DNA of 64,000 nucleotides from Sisyra terminalis (Eukaryota; Arthropoda; Insecta; Neuroptera; Sisyridae), in assembly GCA_958496175.1 (NCBI GenBank), contig OY292275.1:42857701-42921700 (forward strand). Reading direction: 5' to 3'. Position numbers and translations under genes: made by a program. The notes beneath the pieces were generated by a model. That model did no database searches. It had not been told where the DNA came from and saw nothing but the letters and a program-made list of their open reading frames with translations. The number at the start of each line of letters is the position of its first letter. The stretch's first letter is position 1. Shown in pieces: positions 33,632 to 46,300 of the stretch.

Positions 33632-36430
33632 TTATATAGTTTTAATATTTGCAGTTGAAATAAAATGTTTCAATTATGTGAAATTATACTTGTACAGATA
33701 AGTGGCGTAATGTGTGTGGTCGCCCTAAGTACTGGGCATTTATGATTTGAAAGTATAATTATTTCATTGCGAAAATTGCTGGCAAAAATACGTAGTAAGA
33801 AAGTCGGTTGGTAAGATGGAGCATTGTTGAGGAAAAGCTCCGTTTGTTTACATTGTTTGAATGAGGTTTGAAGTTTTTTTGACGAATAATGACAATCAAT
33901 ATTTTTTCCTTTTGTCATACGTATGATGACTTTTTGAAAGCTCTTGCGGCTGTCAGGAGCTTTTGATTTTTCCTATGCAGCCCCTTTCGTTATTTGCGTA
34001 GGGAGTTGAAAGAATTGTGCGTAGAATGAATGTTAAATGCTAAGAGTTGTTCGTTTCAACGTTAACTTAAAAAGAATGTACATGAAATATTTACAAATAT
34101 GCCATTTGGTTCTACAGTTATATTAAAAACTGATGAAAAATTAACTGTTTAGATTTACATAGGGAAGTAATATCAATGAAAACAAATATTGTAAATAATA
34201 AAAATGTTTGTCAGTTAGAAAACATTGAAAACTTTAACGTTTTTCCATTTGTCTGTCCTTATCTGAAGCTTTTTATGTTTAGTTTTTAAATGACGAAAAA
34301 TAATCTATTAAATAATATCTTTGAAGCTTATCTTTTCCAAGAGACAATTTTACCTTATGACATACTTACAATATTTATAATGCATTTTTTTTCTTTTTAT
34401 AAAAAAAATACGTTTGAATGACGGAAATTTCTTATTCACTGTCTTTTATGTTAGTATTAAAAGGAAATTATAAGAAATGTTATAATCAAAAGCTCTTCAT
34501 TTTTCCAATTCTTTGTGTCTTTTGTCATACCAATGAATAGGTGTCAATTGAAATTTGTTCATATTTTTTATTATATATACATTTTTCAGGTTATATTCCG
34601 GGAAATTAATGAGTGATTTGTAGTTTGATTGCAAATTTTGTTTGTTGATCCTTTTTAAATTATATTTATTTGATAATTAACAGCTATTGTAAGATAATTT
34701 GAATATTTTTATTTTCTTTTAATACAGAAACTGAATTTAATGAAGAATGCTTTCCAAGGAAAAAATCCTTAAGCTACTAGGTACTGAGTCTCATGGCTTT
34801 TTCTTGGTTAAAATTTTTCTTTCCTACCTTCAATTTTCCGCATCGTTATATTTTTTCCAATGTTGCATAACTTTTAAGAAAATGTAGAGCTTCAAATCGT
34901 CGTCTCCATTTTAACTGAATATTTTCCCTTTTCTTTCTATGAAAACTCATTTAAGACCCATACATTTCTAATATGAGGTATTAATGCAGTTTTGCCACAA
35001 CAATACGTCTTTTATTTTTTTCGATGGACTATACATTTTTGAATGTATTCTTAAAATTTCAATTGGGTCACGAACATACCTTAGTATACTACTTTGATGA
35101 ACTACACAAACTTATCTTTATATAATTGTTTACTGCGCTAAGACTTCAGTGTATATTAAGTTCAAAAATTACCCCCAAAAATCTAAAAACTCTTCATCCC
35201 GCATAAGGTAGACGTAGGTTTGTAAATCAAAAGAAATTATTTTCTGAAGTTCTAGACAGCTAAAAGCTGAAATTTCGTGTGCAGCTAGAATTTGGACGCA
35301 AAGAACTAAAAAAGAAGAAGAAATTTATGACTTTAATACTCCAAACCCCGGGACCTAAATCAATTTCAAATATCCAATTCAAAAATTACAATTCGAATAT
35401 TCAAAAGCAATATCTAGACATAACAAAAGTCAGATAAAAATGTCAGTAAAAATGATGCAAAGCTCGTATTTTTTTTTTAAACCAAACAATAATATTTTTT
35501 AACGACATGGTCTTTCTCCAAAATTCACCCATAATTTTACAAATCAAAGTTTAATTTTTATATTTGTAATATGGCTAATTCATTATTAGCCGGTTCGGTT
35601 ATTATTTTCCTCCATATTTTTATTTCATCCCTTTTAATTTTCCTAAAACATTCGTTTTTAGTAGATTTTTTGTAGAACTTGATTTTTAAACTTTTCTATT
35701 TTTGACTTTTTGAGATCCATTATATTCAACTGTTGATCTATGTTCATTTGATTCGACTCCTATAGCACAGCTACCTGGACGCATAGGAACAATAGTTTAG
35801 AAGATTTTCCAGAAGAAATTGAATTTCGCCAAAAATATTTCATGTTAAATTGATTGCCAAGACTCAAAAGCTCAGATCATTTTCATTGTTAAAAAGTTGG
35901 CAGATCTCATGATTAGCCAATTCCCTAAGCCATTACTACACAAATTCTACGTCTTGGTCAAAAAGTATAGTTTGGTCAATACATAGAACAATTGCGTAGA
36001 AAAATATTCAAAGCTAGTGCGTAAATTTCATAACTCGATGTCAAAATTAATACTCAACGTCATAAGTGTAGTTTTACAATTTTGGGTTTTCAATGGACAG
36101 TAGAAAAACAAAGCTGGGTACTCTAACAAAAAGTGAGCAAGTGGACTCAACACGAGCTCCCAATTAGGCTCATCAATTGTTGATTAGCTATTAAATTGTT
36201 ATTGATTATTTATTATCAAGTTGATGAATTTTGGCGTTTTAAGCTGGTAAGACACAATATATTATATAAGAGATTAAAAACTAAAAATTATTAGTGACCA
36301 CTATGTTTTTGATGCTAAATGTAAGTACTGTGGCCCCGAAAGAATAATACGAATAATTGTTTCAAGTTAAATTTAGAAATATATTATTTTTTATATATAT
36401 AGGCATCCATTTCTAACTAAGTCACTCATT
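33632..36430. other. Non-genic (intronic) stretch
   Basis: 33.68-34.03 kb is somewhat higher in G+C, with a short AGCTC..GAGCT hairpin at about 33,939. It could be a conserved regulatory block, but nothing in the single sequence proves it. The 82-codon minus frame at 33,670-33,918 has no recognisable feature. The rest is AT-rich with no gene. Confidence 0.4.
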
Positions 36431-36659
36431 CAGTGGCTTAGCGTGCGTTTTTACTGGGACGACCGGAATTCGCCGCCCCTATTTACATTATTAATCCAGA
36501 AAAATGGTTAAAAGTCAAATACCTTTAACTTCTTTATCTACTTAAAAATGTAATTTTTATCTTTTTTTAACAAAGTAAAATATTTTGTTGAATTATCAAC
36601 ATCAATATGTCGTTCCATTTTCATGTGCCACCCAGCGACATGACCCCGCTACACTACTG
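36431..36659. mobile_element. Short non-autonomous hAT-like element (229 bp)
   Basis: The left end CAGTGGCTTAGCGTGCG and the right end (reverse complement CAGTAGTGTAGCGGGGTC) both fit the CAGTGGCGTAGC-type hAT terminus. The 8-bp flanks (CACTCATT and TATTCGTC) do not match convincingly, so the duplication has decayed or the ends are slightly misplaced. There is no coding sequence. Confidence 0.6.
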
Positions 36660-39600
36660 TATTCGTCTTTAATGATGTCCCATGTAAAAGACCTATAATG
36701 TGGCCAGGTTTTACATTTTGATACCAATATTGGCTTTGTATCTAATCCATGAGATCTAATTGATTTTTAGTAGTAAAAACTATATGAGCTTCGGAGCCCT
36801 GAGTCCTATTTTTACAAATTTTTTTTTGGTATGATTTTTATTTTTGATAAATGCCTCACTATAAAGAAATTTATCATGAATTTCATGCTAGGCAATTCAG
36901 TTTTTGGGATGCGAATACCAATAATTTAAGTATAATTTTATTTCCATACAGTAATATTAGCAATTTCCTTTTTTAAGTGAATCAAACCAAATAGGTTTAC
37001 TGTTTTTCCGAAACAAAAATAAAAAAGTAAAAATTCGATTTCAAATTTTTAGAAAACAAAGCTTTATAATTGACCCTACCAATATCAAAATATGTAGCTG
37101 AAAGCTTAGAATTATTTTGTATTAAGTCCAGAAACGCTAATGCCCCTTCGTTCTTTTCATAACTCTATTTTGCTGTTACATATTTCCAACGTTGAAAATG
37201 GAAATTTCTACGCGTTTTAATAAATGTTGAGATTTCAAGTATTTCACCTTGTTGGAACAATGTAGAATATTTCAACTGACTCATGTGAACTGAATCGTGT
37301 TAAACAATCTCTCTCGACCTTCATGGACCACATTTTGCACGGTACATGGAAGTAACGTATATAATATATACATCAATCATTAATTACATAAATGTAAAAT
37401 TAATAACTTTTTTTTTATTCTCCAAAATGAACTCTTTCATTGATGCTCAATAAATTACAATTAATTACTCAAATTACACACCATTACAACTCAAATTAAT
37501 GAGTTACATTTTTTTTAATGCTACTTACGTTAAATTGTCATTATTTAATCAGACATTAATAATGATTGTGTTTCATTATTGATTTTCGATTCATTTTATT
37601 TTAATCTTTGTTATATACATTTTAATTGTACACTTACCTAAGTACTATATTTCTCGGCTTTTATTCTCGCATTTTAATTTAACTTTTTTTTAAGTGGCCA
37701 ATAATCGCTGTACGATATTTATCTGCTCACGCTATTACATATACTGCATTACTTCGATACGTAAATGCGTAAAATTATGTAAAAAAACGTAACTGATATA
37801 ATATTCAAAACGATTTGCTGTACTTTTGTAATTTTACTACGCGCATTAATTAGTTTCTCGTGAATAAATTATGAAAGTCAATAATGGAATGGTTCTTTGT
37901 GTTTCTTTGGCTATTTTTTTTTTTGGGTGGATCTTGGGTTATTCTTTAGACGTTTGGTCGAAACGTGACTTATAACGTTATTTTTTTTGAGAATTTGATG
38001 CTTAAACGCCAAAACGCGGTTGTTGACCGACCAAATTTAAACAGGAGGTTGGGAATGTTGTGATTTTTTCTTTTGGTTGTCGTAAAATCAACATTTACTT
38101 TCTGAATTTATATAAATATAAGGTTTCAAAAGTAAATTTTCAAACTAATAATAATAAAAAATTAATTATTCAAAAATAGTATTCAAATGCTAAAAATCAA
38201 ATTTAACGTATATAAAATAAATTTTCGACTTCTTGCAAGTAAAACTGTAGGTAACTTCACTTAAGTTTTAAAAGCATTTTTTTTATCGTAATTGCGTGAC
38301 TTTGAGTTATTGCAATATTGTTGGTATATGTAAGATAGGAATGCTGCTACAGTAACATTTATAATCTTTGACGCGTTATACATTAGAATATATGAACGAG
38401 AAAATAAAAAAGTCAAGATAAAATTACAGAAACTTGCATTCTTTAAAAAAAAAATCATGACCTCCTTTGTAAAATACATAGAAAAATATTTTTTTGTTGT
38501 AAACATTAAATGCAAAGGAAAGATCTCAAAAGTTTTGGCCATTTTATTTTTCTTCATTTGCTGAAGATATCGTATTGATTTTTGATAGAGTCAATAAATT
38601 AATAAAAAAAACCTAGCATAAAGCAGCAAAAAGGGATTTTCCTTTGAGATTTTAAGCCCAACAAAATTTTTAAAAGAAAAGCAAACAGAATAGACTTGAG
38701 CAGTGCCAAAATTTTCATGAACCAAACAAAAAAAGTTTAATATTTTTCGAATTTAGAATTCAGATTTTCGTCTTCGTTTGCTTTCTGAGGAATTCTGAGG
38801 TCGTATCCTAGAAGGATTATCGTTTCCCAGGGTTATTCTTAGTTCTAGTTGATTGTTCAGACTTGGTTATGAGATAAATTCAAGGCTAATTGGATCTTAA
38901 CAGATATTGCCTAGTGGATCAGTGGTACTAAGAAGCTAAGAAACAGCGAGTCAAAGTTGAACAAACCGGACATAAAAGTGACCCAATTTTTATTCCCATA
39001 GTTTGGAGATGTTTCCTTAGATTTCATTATCCTCAGTGTTAACTCAGTTTTACATTATCCTCAGTCTATCAGTAGTATTATATAAAGTAACTGTAAGGTT
39101 AGCCTTTTAAACCAGTGCTTTCCAACCAGTGAAGTCAATCAGTGAAGATAAAACAAATTGATGAGTAAAGAAGGCAATTCGAAAAAACGCCTGTCCTTAA
39201 TGAAACTTAAGTTTCTCAGTTCAAACTTAAAATTATGTGTCTATTAAGGATATTAGAGTTCAAAAAAATTATAGGTAAAAAGTACTAATAAATTTGGGAA
39301 ACACTTCTGTCTCCTTTTTAATGGTCTTAAAAGTGTCCAAAAATTACATAAAAATATTACATTGTTTTCACGTTATTGAGATATCGAACATGAAAAAGTT
39401 GAAATATATGTAAGTTTAAAAAATATTGTAGAAACTGTAAAGAAAAATTAGTTTGTCCTCTGCAGAACTGTAGTTATGTGGTTTAGGGTCGGTATTTTCA
39501 CTCTTTAATAAATAGATCATGTACTTTAGGGAGCTATTTAAAAGATAAAATTTACCTGTTAGAAATTTTCTTAGGTAAAATACGCATGATTTCTTTATCC

Positions 39601-39924
39601 TCTGGATACAATTTTATCTAAACCAAAAACGCCACTATCGAGATGTGAAAACACTGGTTCTTACCTTAGGAGTGTAATTTGAGACTTCGAAGCGATTTTG
39701 TTATAATTTTTGACCAAGATAAAGAAAATTAAAATCCAAAAATTCGAACAATCAATAATCAATATATGTATAGGTATAGGTATATAGTCGGAGTCCATTA
39801 CTTTTTGATTTCCAAATTTATCAAAGACTATTTGATTTCATTTTTTTATTCTTCTTCACCTTCTTCCTATGCTTTATAAATACGAAGATTTCCATAAAAA
39901 TTAAGTTTTTATGAAATTCATAAA
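36660..39924. other. Non-genic (intronic) stretch
   Basis: At 37.37-37.57 kb there is a cluster of TAAT/ATTA words (TTAATTAC, ATTAATGAG, CATTAATAATGATTG), which could bind homeodomain factors but also fits base composition. CCAGTGCTTTCCAACCAGTG at about 39,112 recalls a hAT end with no partner. No gene seen; the 98-codon minus frame at 38,261-38,557 is unremarkable. Confidence 0.4.
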
Positions 39925-40045
39925 ACAAGAAAGATTAAAAATTCTGCTTGTTAGAAGATTTGATTCTAGTACTTAGTACCCTAGTTTTAAAATGGGCTAA
40001 TGGTTACTTTGACCACTTATCCACCATTAGACAAAATGTTATATT
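39925..40045 (-). mobile_element. Old SINE remnant (minus strand)
   Basis: GATTAAAAATTCTGCTTGTT, GATTTGATTCTAGTACTTAG and TGGTTACTTTGACCACTTATCCACCATTAG align in order with the reverse complement of the SINE body, B-box region and head of the 62.7-kb copy, with many substitutions. It is the most diverged copy. Confidence 0.45.
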
Positions 40046-43000
40046 TTTTTCATCAACTATTTCATCAATTGAAAAACAATATATTATACATACTGGTTCG
40101 GATATCAAGTAATAATATTGGATTAGTTAATAGAAATTAAATTTGTATCGTAAATTTTGTACTTCCATAATCTTACAATTAAAGTTATAATTTTGTGCTA
40201 TACGCTATTTAAGTATTTGAATATGAAAATTGGAACCTCTCAAAAATTATAATCAAAAGATTGGAAGTCTCCAAAATAAGGAATTTAACAATCTATTAGT
40301 GATTCTCAATAAATTTTATCTCATGAATTTTCCTATGGGACTCATATAAAGATCTCAAAATAGATGAATTGAATCATAGACCTCAATATTTCAGAGAATT
40401 GATATATTGGAAACTATAAGCCATAGGCCGACAATATGAGTAAGAAGGTGATTTTTTTTCATTTTAAAACAAAGAAAAGCATCATCTAAAATTAGTCTTT
40501 AATCATCAAACATTTGGTTTCTAATCCTCTGAAAATAAAACTATTTAAGATGTTTTTCGTAGTAAAAAGGAATACGAGTTAATGGTAAAACATTAACTTT
40601 AAAATATATTTAATTATTCAATGTATTGGTACAAAAGTAATTTGCAAAGGATGCAAATTGAAAGAAATGAATTTAAGAACGCTTAATTATAGCGAATAAT
40701 TCTTTAAAATATCGTATCAAATACTTTTCGATCTTTTTATCTTTCTTAACTTTCTTGTAAAGGATTTTTTTTGCAAAAATTTATGAAAGAAAAAATTCCT
40801 CATTTTTAATTATTTCCCCAAAATAATAAACCATTATTAAAATATCAGAAATTCCCAGAAAAATTCGCCTTGACAAAAGGCGTGTATGTATAAATTCTCC
40901 TTATATCTTTACAGAGAAAATATTTCCGTAAGTGAACAAATATTCGACCTGAATAATATTTCCTTATGAACCATCAAGTTTGAAATATTCGTTTACGAAG
41001 ATGAAAATTTGATATCATAGAATAAGACTACCGGTGCACAAATCACATAATTACAGCAGTACGTTAAATAATCCGATTATCGATCAATACCTATCACTTG
41101 CTAATCATAGCTTTAACCACTCATAGCTGCTTACAATTTTAATGATCTCCGTTCCATGAGTGAGGAGAAAAGTTAGAAATTCTAGATTTAATTATTCACG
41201 AGAGAAACTGTTCCCGTAACATAGAAGCATTCGAGAAAATCAAGGAAGGGATTTAAACACAATAGTTTTATTCGCAATAGAAATTCGACCTTACCAAGCA
41301 ACGTCTCGGTGCAAAAGGAAACTAAACTTCGTCTAAGATGCATAATTACTTACATTATTAAATTACATTAAAAATAATAAGATCATCCCTCCAAATAAAA
41401 ATGATACGCCATCATTTCACCAACCAAGGGTTCACCGAAAAAAAAAATACGTTAAAAGTGAAATAATTGAAATAAAAAAAGTCAGTTCCTATTTTTTATA
41501 TTGTATATTTAAAAAATAAATATGCCGGAGAATAATTCTTTTCTATAACAAAACGAAAATATAAAATTAAGAAATGAATAAGATTTGAAAATGGATTATT
41601 CATTCACGTTACTTTTGTAAATGCTTTTATGCATATATACACAGTTATACGAAATTAAAATCATTCTTTTCATAAAAATTTAATTGTTCTATTCACAAGA
41701 AAATTAATGCTGGATTGAACAAAAAGATTTTGAATATTTAAATAAAAGATATACATGCCAAGCATTTCTTTACGTCTTAATCGTCTATTGAAAATTGTAA
41801 GAAAATAAACACCATGGTTTCTGTTTAAATGAGAGATTATAAGGAAAAAAAAAGCAAAAAATGCGGGCTTCGCCCACATAACCGCCTTGTTTGAAGTAAA
41901 AATACCTTAAATATGATTTTTTGTCATATTATTTATTAAACTTTCTCCTTATTAATTAATTGAGATGAAATTTCATTTTGTAAATATTTTTATGTAGAAT
42001 TAATTAAATAATTGTGACTACTTATTTCAAAAAGATATTGTAGGATTCAATATTTTTTTCTTTAATATACGGAAATTTTTTGGTTATATTGAACTAAAAG
42101 CATCAATTTTAAAATCTCTGGTCATTCTTAAAATAAATAGTTCTATTTATAAATGAAATTCATTTGAAAATAATGCATTTTTAACTGTCGATTATTCTTC
42201 AGTTTGATGAAAATTAAATTCAAAATTAAATTGAATTGGTAAAAAATAGGAATTTTTTTGATTGAAATTCCAAAAATGAAGTATATCTTTTTAATTTTAA
42301 AAACGAAGGTCCATAACCAGTGTATATAACTAATTTTGAGTTGGTGCCAAACTAATAAATATACTTAATAAAGCATGGTATTAAAAGCATGTTACTTGAA
42401 ACTCAGTTACAAAGTGGTACTATATAGTTACCATGCGATTTGCAAACGAGATCTTGCGCTAGTCTTTCAAAAGTTATGATCTTTTAAAGCTTCAATTATT
42501 ATTACTGTTTTTTGTTTAGTTGAATCCCAAAAGAAGTTATTTTTATTAATTTTGGAGCTTAATAATAAAGCTTAAAATAGGGTATATTTTATTTTTCTTG
42601 ATCCGTTCCATTTTTGGTCAATTTTCTATCGTCTTATTTTTTCGGGCTAACGTTTATAAGACGTCAGAAACTCATATTTGAACTATCAAATATTGCCATT
42701 TTAAATTATACTAAGTTTTGAGTACTCGAAGAAATATTTTTTTAAGAAACAAAGCTCAGGAAATAAATTAAATCTTATTTTTTTAAACATACGCTTAGTG
42801 ATCATTCGTAATAATAGTTTCTGTTAACCACAGAAAACATTTTACTTACTTTTCCTGCGATTGTAAAATATTTTATAAATTTTGTGGTTATTATAGAGTT
42901 ATTTGGATTAAACTCGAAATTTTAATTGGTCTCTCGAAATATACAGTTTTATTTTCTAAATTGATTTTTCCGAGTTCTCCGAATAATACTCATTTTCATG

Positions 43001-43079
43001 GGATTGTTTTGTAAAAGGTTTTTTTTTCATACTTAGCTCCACCTTTTTGATTATTTAAAATCAGTTAACGTTTACAAAG
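40046..43079. other. Non-genic (intronic) stretch with one repeat fragment
   Basis: The only feature is a fragment at about 40,840-40,930 (AATATCAGAAATTCCCAGAA, then TAAATTCTCCTTATATCTTT) related to the dispersed family at 43.1 kb. The frame at 41,670-41,879 (-) is unremarkable. Confidence 0.45.
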
Positions 43080-43310
43080 TATCTTTATTTAAATAACCAT
43101 TTTCCGAAAATATTTGAAATTCCCAGAAAACTCAACTTGATGTGAATAACATTGACATACTTACGGGAGTATTTCTTCTTATTATTGTTTTGTTTTTTTT
43201 CGCCTTCAAGGGATGTATAAAGTATCGGCCAGTTCAAATAAAGTTTTTTTCCTATTTTCCAAGAAACTTTTAAGAATTTCGGAAAATATAATGCTTCAAA
43301 AATTATTTAA
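43080..43310 (+). repeat. Dispersed repeat family copy (related to 55.3 kb)
   Basis: TTCGCCTTCAAGGGATGTAT, AAAGTATCGGCCAGTTCAAA, CCTATTTTCCAAGAAACTTT and TAAGAATTTCGGAAAATA follow the same order as CTCGGCTTATGGAATGTATA, AATATCAGTCGATTTAAACG and GTTATTTTCCGAAAAACATT at 55.3 kb. Decayed and non-coding. Confidence 0.5.
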
Positions 43311-46300
43311 AATAATGAACCAAATAACACTTGGGTTGCCAGGTAAGATGGGTGGGAAATTAATTTTACGAAGTATCTCAAACCTGTGAAGCAGATCCTG
43401 GACTCCATAGTGCTGCTGAGTAATATCTGAAAATATTACCTACCACGAATAAGTCGCCTATTCAGCTAATGCGACGTATAAACCAACGTCCAATACCAAA
43501 AAATATTTTTAAGCACCGATTCTTAGTCAGCTTTTACAATAACGATAATAATTCCGCTGCGCATACGAAAGATTTTTCTTGATTTTCATGATCATTTATT
43601 TGGTGGAAATTCTGCCTGGTTATACTTAAAGAAAAAATACGTGAACAATTGAGAATCTCTTTTTGGGAATATCAATAAAAATTCATAAAATATTAATCAA
43701 TAAAAAGAAAAACCTCTTCAAAACATTATAGAGGAAGTGGACATTTTCGTTAATTTTTCCAAAATAAAACTTTCAATAAAATTTGAAAAAAACAACAATA
43801 TTTTTTTTTCTGTAATTGGTTAGATAACAAAAACCAAAGACATGTCCTTGAACAATTTTCTAATAACTATTATAGGTCTCATAAAGATGATAATTTATGT
43901 GAAAAGAATATGAACTGACAGTAGATGAAAATAATCCTTTATAAATATTTGGTTTTATTATACAAGGGAATAGACATAGACATTTAGAACTCTTCATAAC
44001 ATTCTCTATCTTAATCCACTCGAAGAACTGGGAGAATAATAAAATAGGGTTTACTAAATAATCAATGTATTTTTAAATTTTATAAACTTTGGTATTGAAA
44101 TGTTTTTTTGGAAGATTATAGTTCTATTTTTCTTAAATGTCGGTACTTATAATGTCATTTTCTCAAACAAAAAAAAACTAACTTAAATTTGATGTTCTTT
44201 TGCTGGGCAGCTTTTCCATGGAAAATTCTGCCATGCGCCATTAACCACCGTTATTATTCAATACACTACCCAATTAAACATCTAAAACATTCATTTTCAG
44301 TGTGGATTTTCGGCTGTGGCAGAGCTAGACGTAGTCTAATATATAGTAATAATAGATGTAGTTACATATACAATACGTAGATAGATTATGGTTGAGGATC
44401 TTGCATAAAAGCATGGCGAGTGGTTAAAACTTTGCGTGTATTCGGCGTGGTGAGATAATGAAATCCATTGTGTAAAGAGATATGTGTGCCAGTTAAAGCA
44501 CTGTTTTTGCATTTGACGTATACCAATATATAGTATGTACATATATATATTACGTGCTCAATGCTCCTACCTACCTTTTGTGTGAAAGATTTCAGATATA
44601 CGCTAAATGGATTAGAAATGTATCGTTTGACACATTTTGACGTACGGTTTCAATAATCTTCCAAGTCAGATATTTCAAAATTCCATTATGCTTGCAATTA
44701 CAATAACAATATTAGGCACGAGATAGGCAAATCACAGCTCAAACTGTTACAGACTTGACTCAAATGGAAATCGTATTTGAGCTTTCCAAAAATTAATTAG
44801 TTTATGTATGGGGAAGAAGTATACAACTATACACTATTTTATACGGTAGAAACACTTGCTTTGAAAAAACCCCCTACATAACTTACATAAACGTTTAATT
44901 TAAAGACAAGCTATTTTTACGGGGGTGACATTTTGTTTTGCAACCCTTAAATTAAGAAAACCCTCTACTTAAAGCAATTGAAAAATAAAACAAGGATTTT
45001 TTCAATTTATATAAAAAGTTATGATAAAAAAACGATTTAGTCGTTTATACCCGTATATTTGTAGCAGAGTCCAAATTGATTTGTAATAGCAAAGTTGAAA
45101 AGCATTTAATCGATTTATTCCATAATACATATTGTAGAACATCGCTTATATAAATTAATTGGGATTGAAAAGGCTTGCGTTGAAATAGTTTGAATAATTA
45201 AATATGCATTGGATGAAGATATTTAATTTATAACTGTAATTAATTTGAACCCTGCACAAAAGACTGTCAAGAACTTTAAAATGGTCTAAAACGATTAAAA
45301 AGGTGGAAAAAAATATGGAATTTCGGTGAAAGTTATTTTATTATTAATACCTAATTGAAATTTAATTATTTTTTTGGGAAAAATTCAGACATTATTCCAT
45401 TTTAAAGCTTTAAAAACTTTATGAGAATAAACGCACTATAAAATGGAGATTACAGCAAAACTAATGACCTGTGATGAATTTATTGATTATTGATATAATT
45501 TGATATGGATGATAAAACTCTGATCTCAGCTTTTTATTAAAATAAAGATGACAACTCAGGTTATTTAAGATTCGTTTTTTATTGTTTGATATCTTTAAAT
45601 GTTCAAATTAGCAACGTTTCGTTGCCTATTACAACTTCATCTGGTATGTTGGATTTATATAACTTTTTATTTACCTTCTTTACCTCCTCATTGAAATTTC
45701 AATGACTCATTTACATACTCATACATCATTTACGGTAGCGTAAAATTTGATTTTATATTGTTAAAAAAACAAAAAAGAATACAAGTAATTAAGAAAAAAT
45801 AAGAAAATAAAACTGAATATGTAATGCAAATAGAGAAGGGATGCGGAATTAAAAACCTTCTATATAAAATGAAACCGGAAAATTTCAAAGTAGTAGAAAA
45901 AGATGAATTGAAATCTTGGATTTATTGACAAGAAGTATGAACCACCCCAATATTATGAACTGGCAGAGAAAGACGACTTTGAAGTGAAGAATTCAACCAC
46001 GTGGGAACCTACAAAAAATAAAGAATACATTTTTTTTCCTAGAGGTCTTAAAAAACGTTTCATAAGTTTCATGATCCGCAGTAATTTTCACCACGGCAAT
46101 AGACCATATCCTCATTTTTTTAAAAATTTTTAATCGTTAAAGGAAATTAATATTTGAGGAGAAAAATTAATTGTGAAAAACAAATTTTGGCAGGAAAAAA
46201 AGTTTTATTTTCGATAAGCAAATGAAGGTCCGAAAACAACAAGTGTGCTTATGGATTTTCTGTGACGTCACAGTACGCACCAGTGCTCGTATTGAAACCG

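Noticed and set aside
37370..37570. Homeodomain enhancer from the TAAT-rich cluster
   Set aside because: TAAT words are expected at this density in such AT-rich DNA; a single sequence cannot show selection.
43325..43350. Splice donor TTGCCAG|GTAAGA marking an exon
   Set aside because: The site is strong but no open, protein-like frame precedes it with an acceptor.
44280..44380. Second exon of the 23-kb gene at CATTTTCAG|TGTGGATTTTCGGCTGTGG
   Set aside because: The acceptor is plausible and the frame runs about 27 codons (WIFGCGRARRSLIY..), but it ends in a stop without a good donor and overlaps a minus frame of similar length.
44405..44440. SINE head at GGCGAGTGGTTAAAACTTTG
   Set aside because: Only the A-box-like word matches; no B box, body or tail follows.
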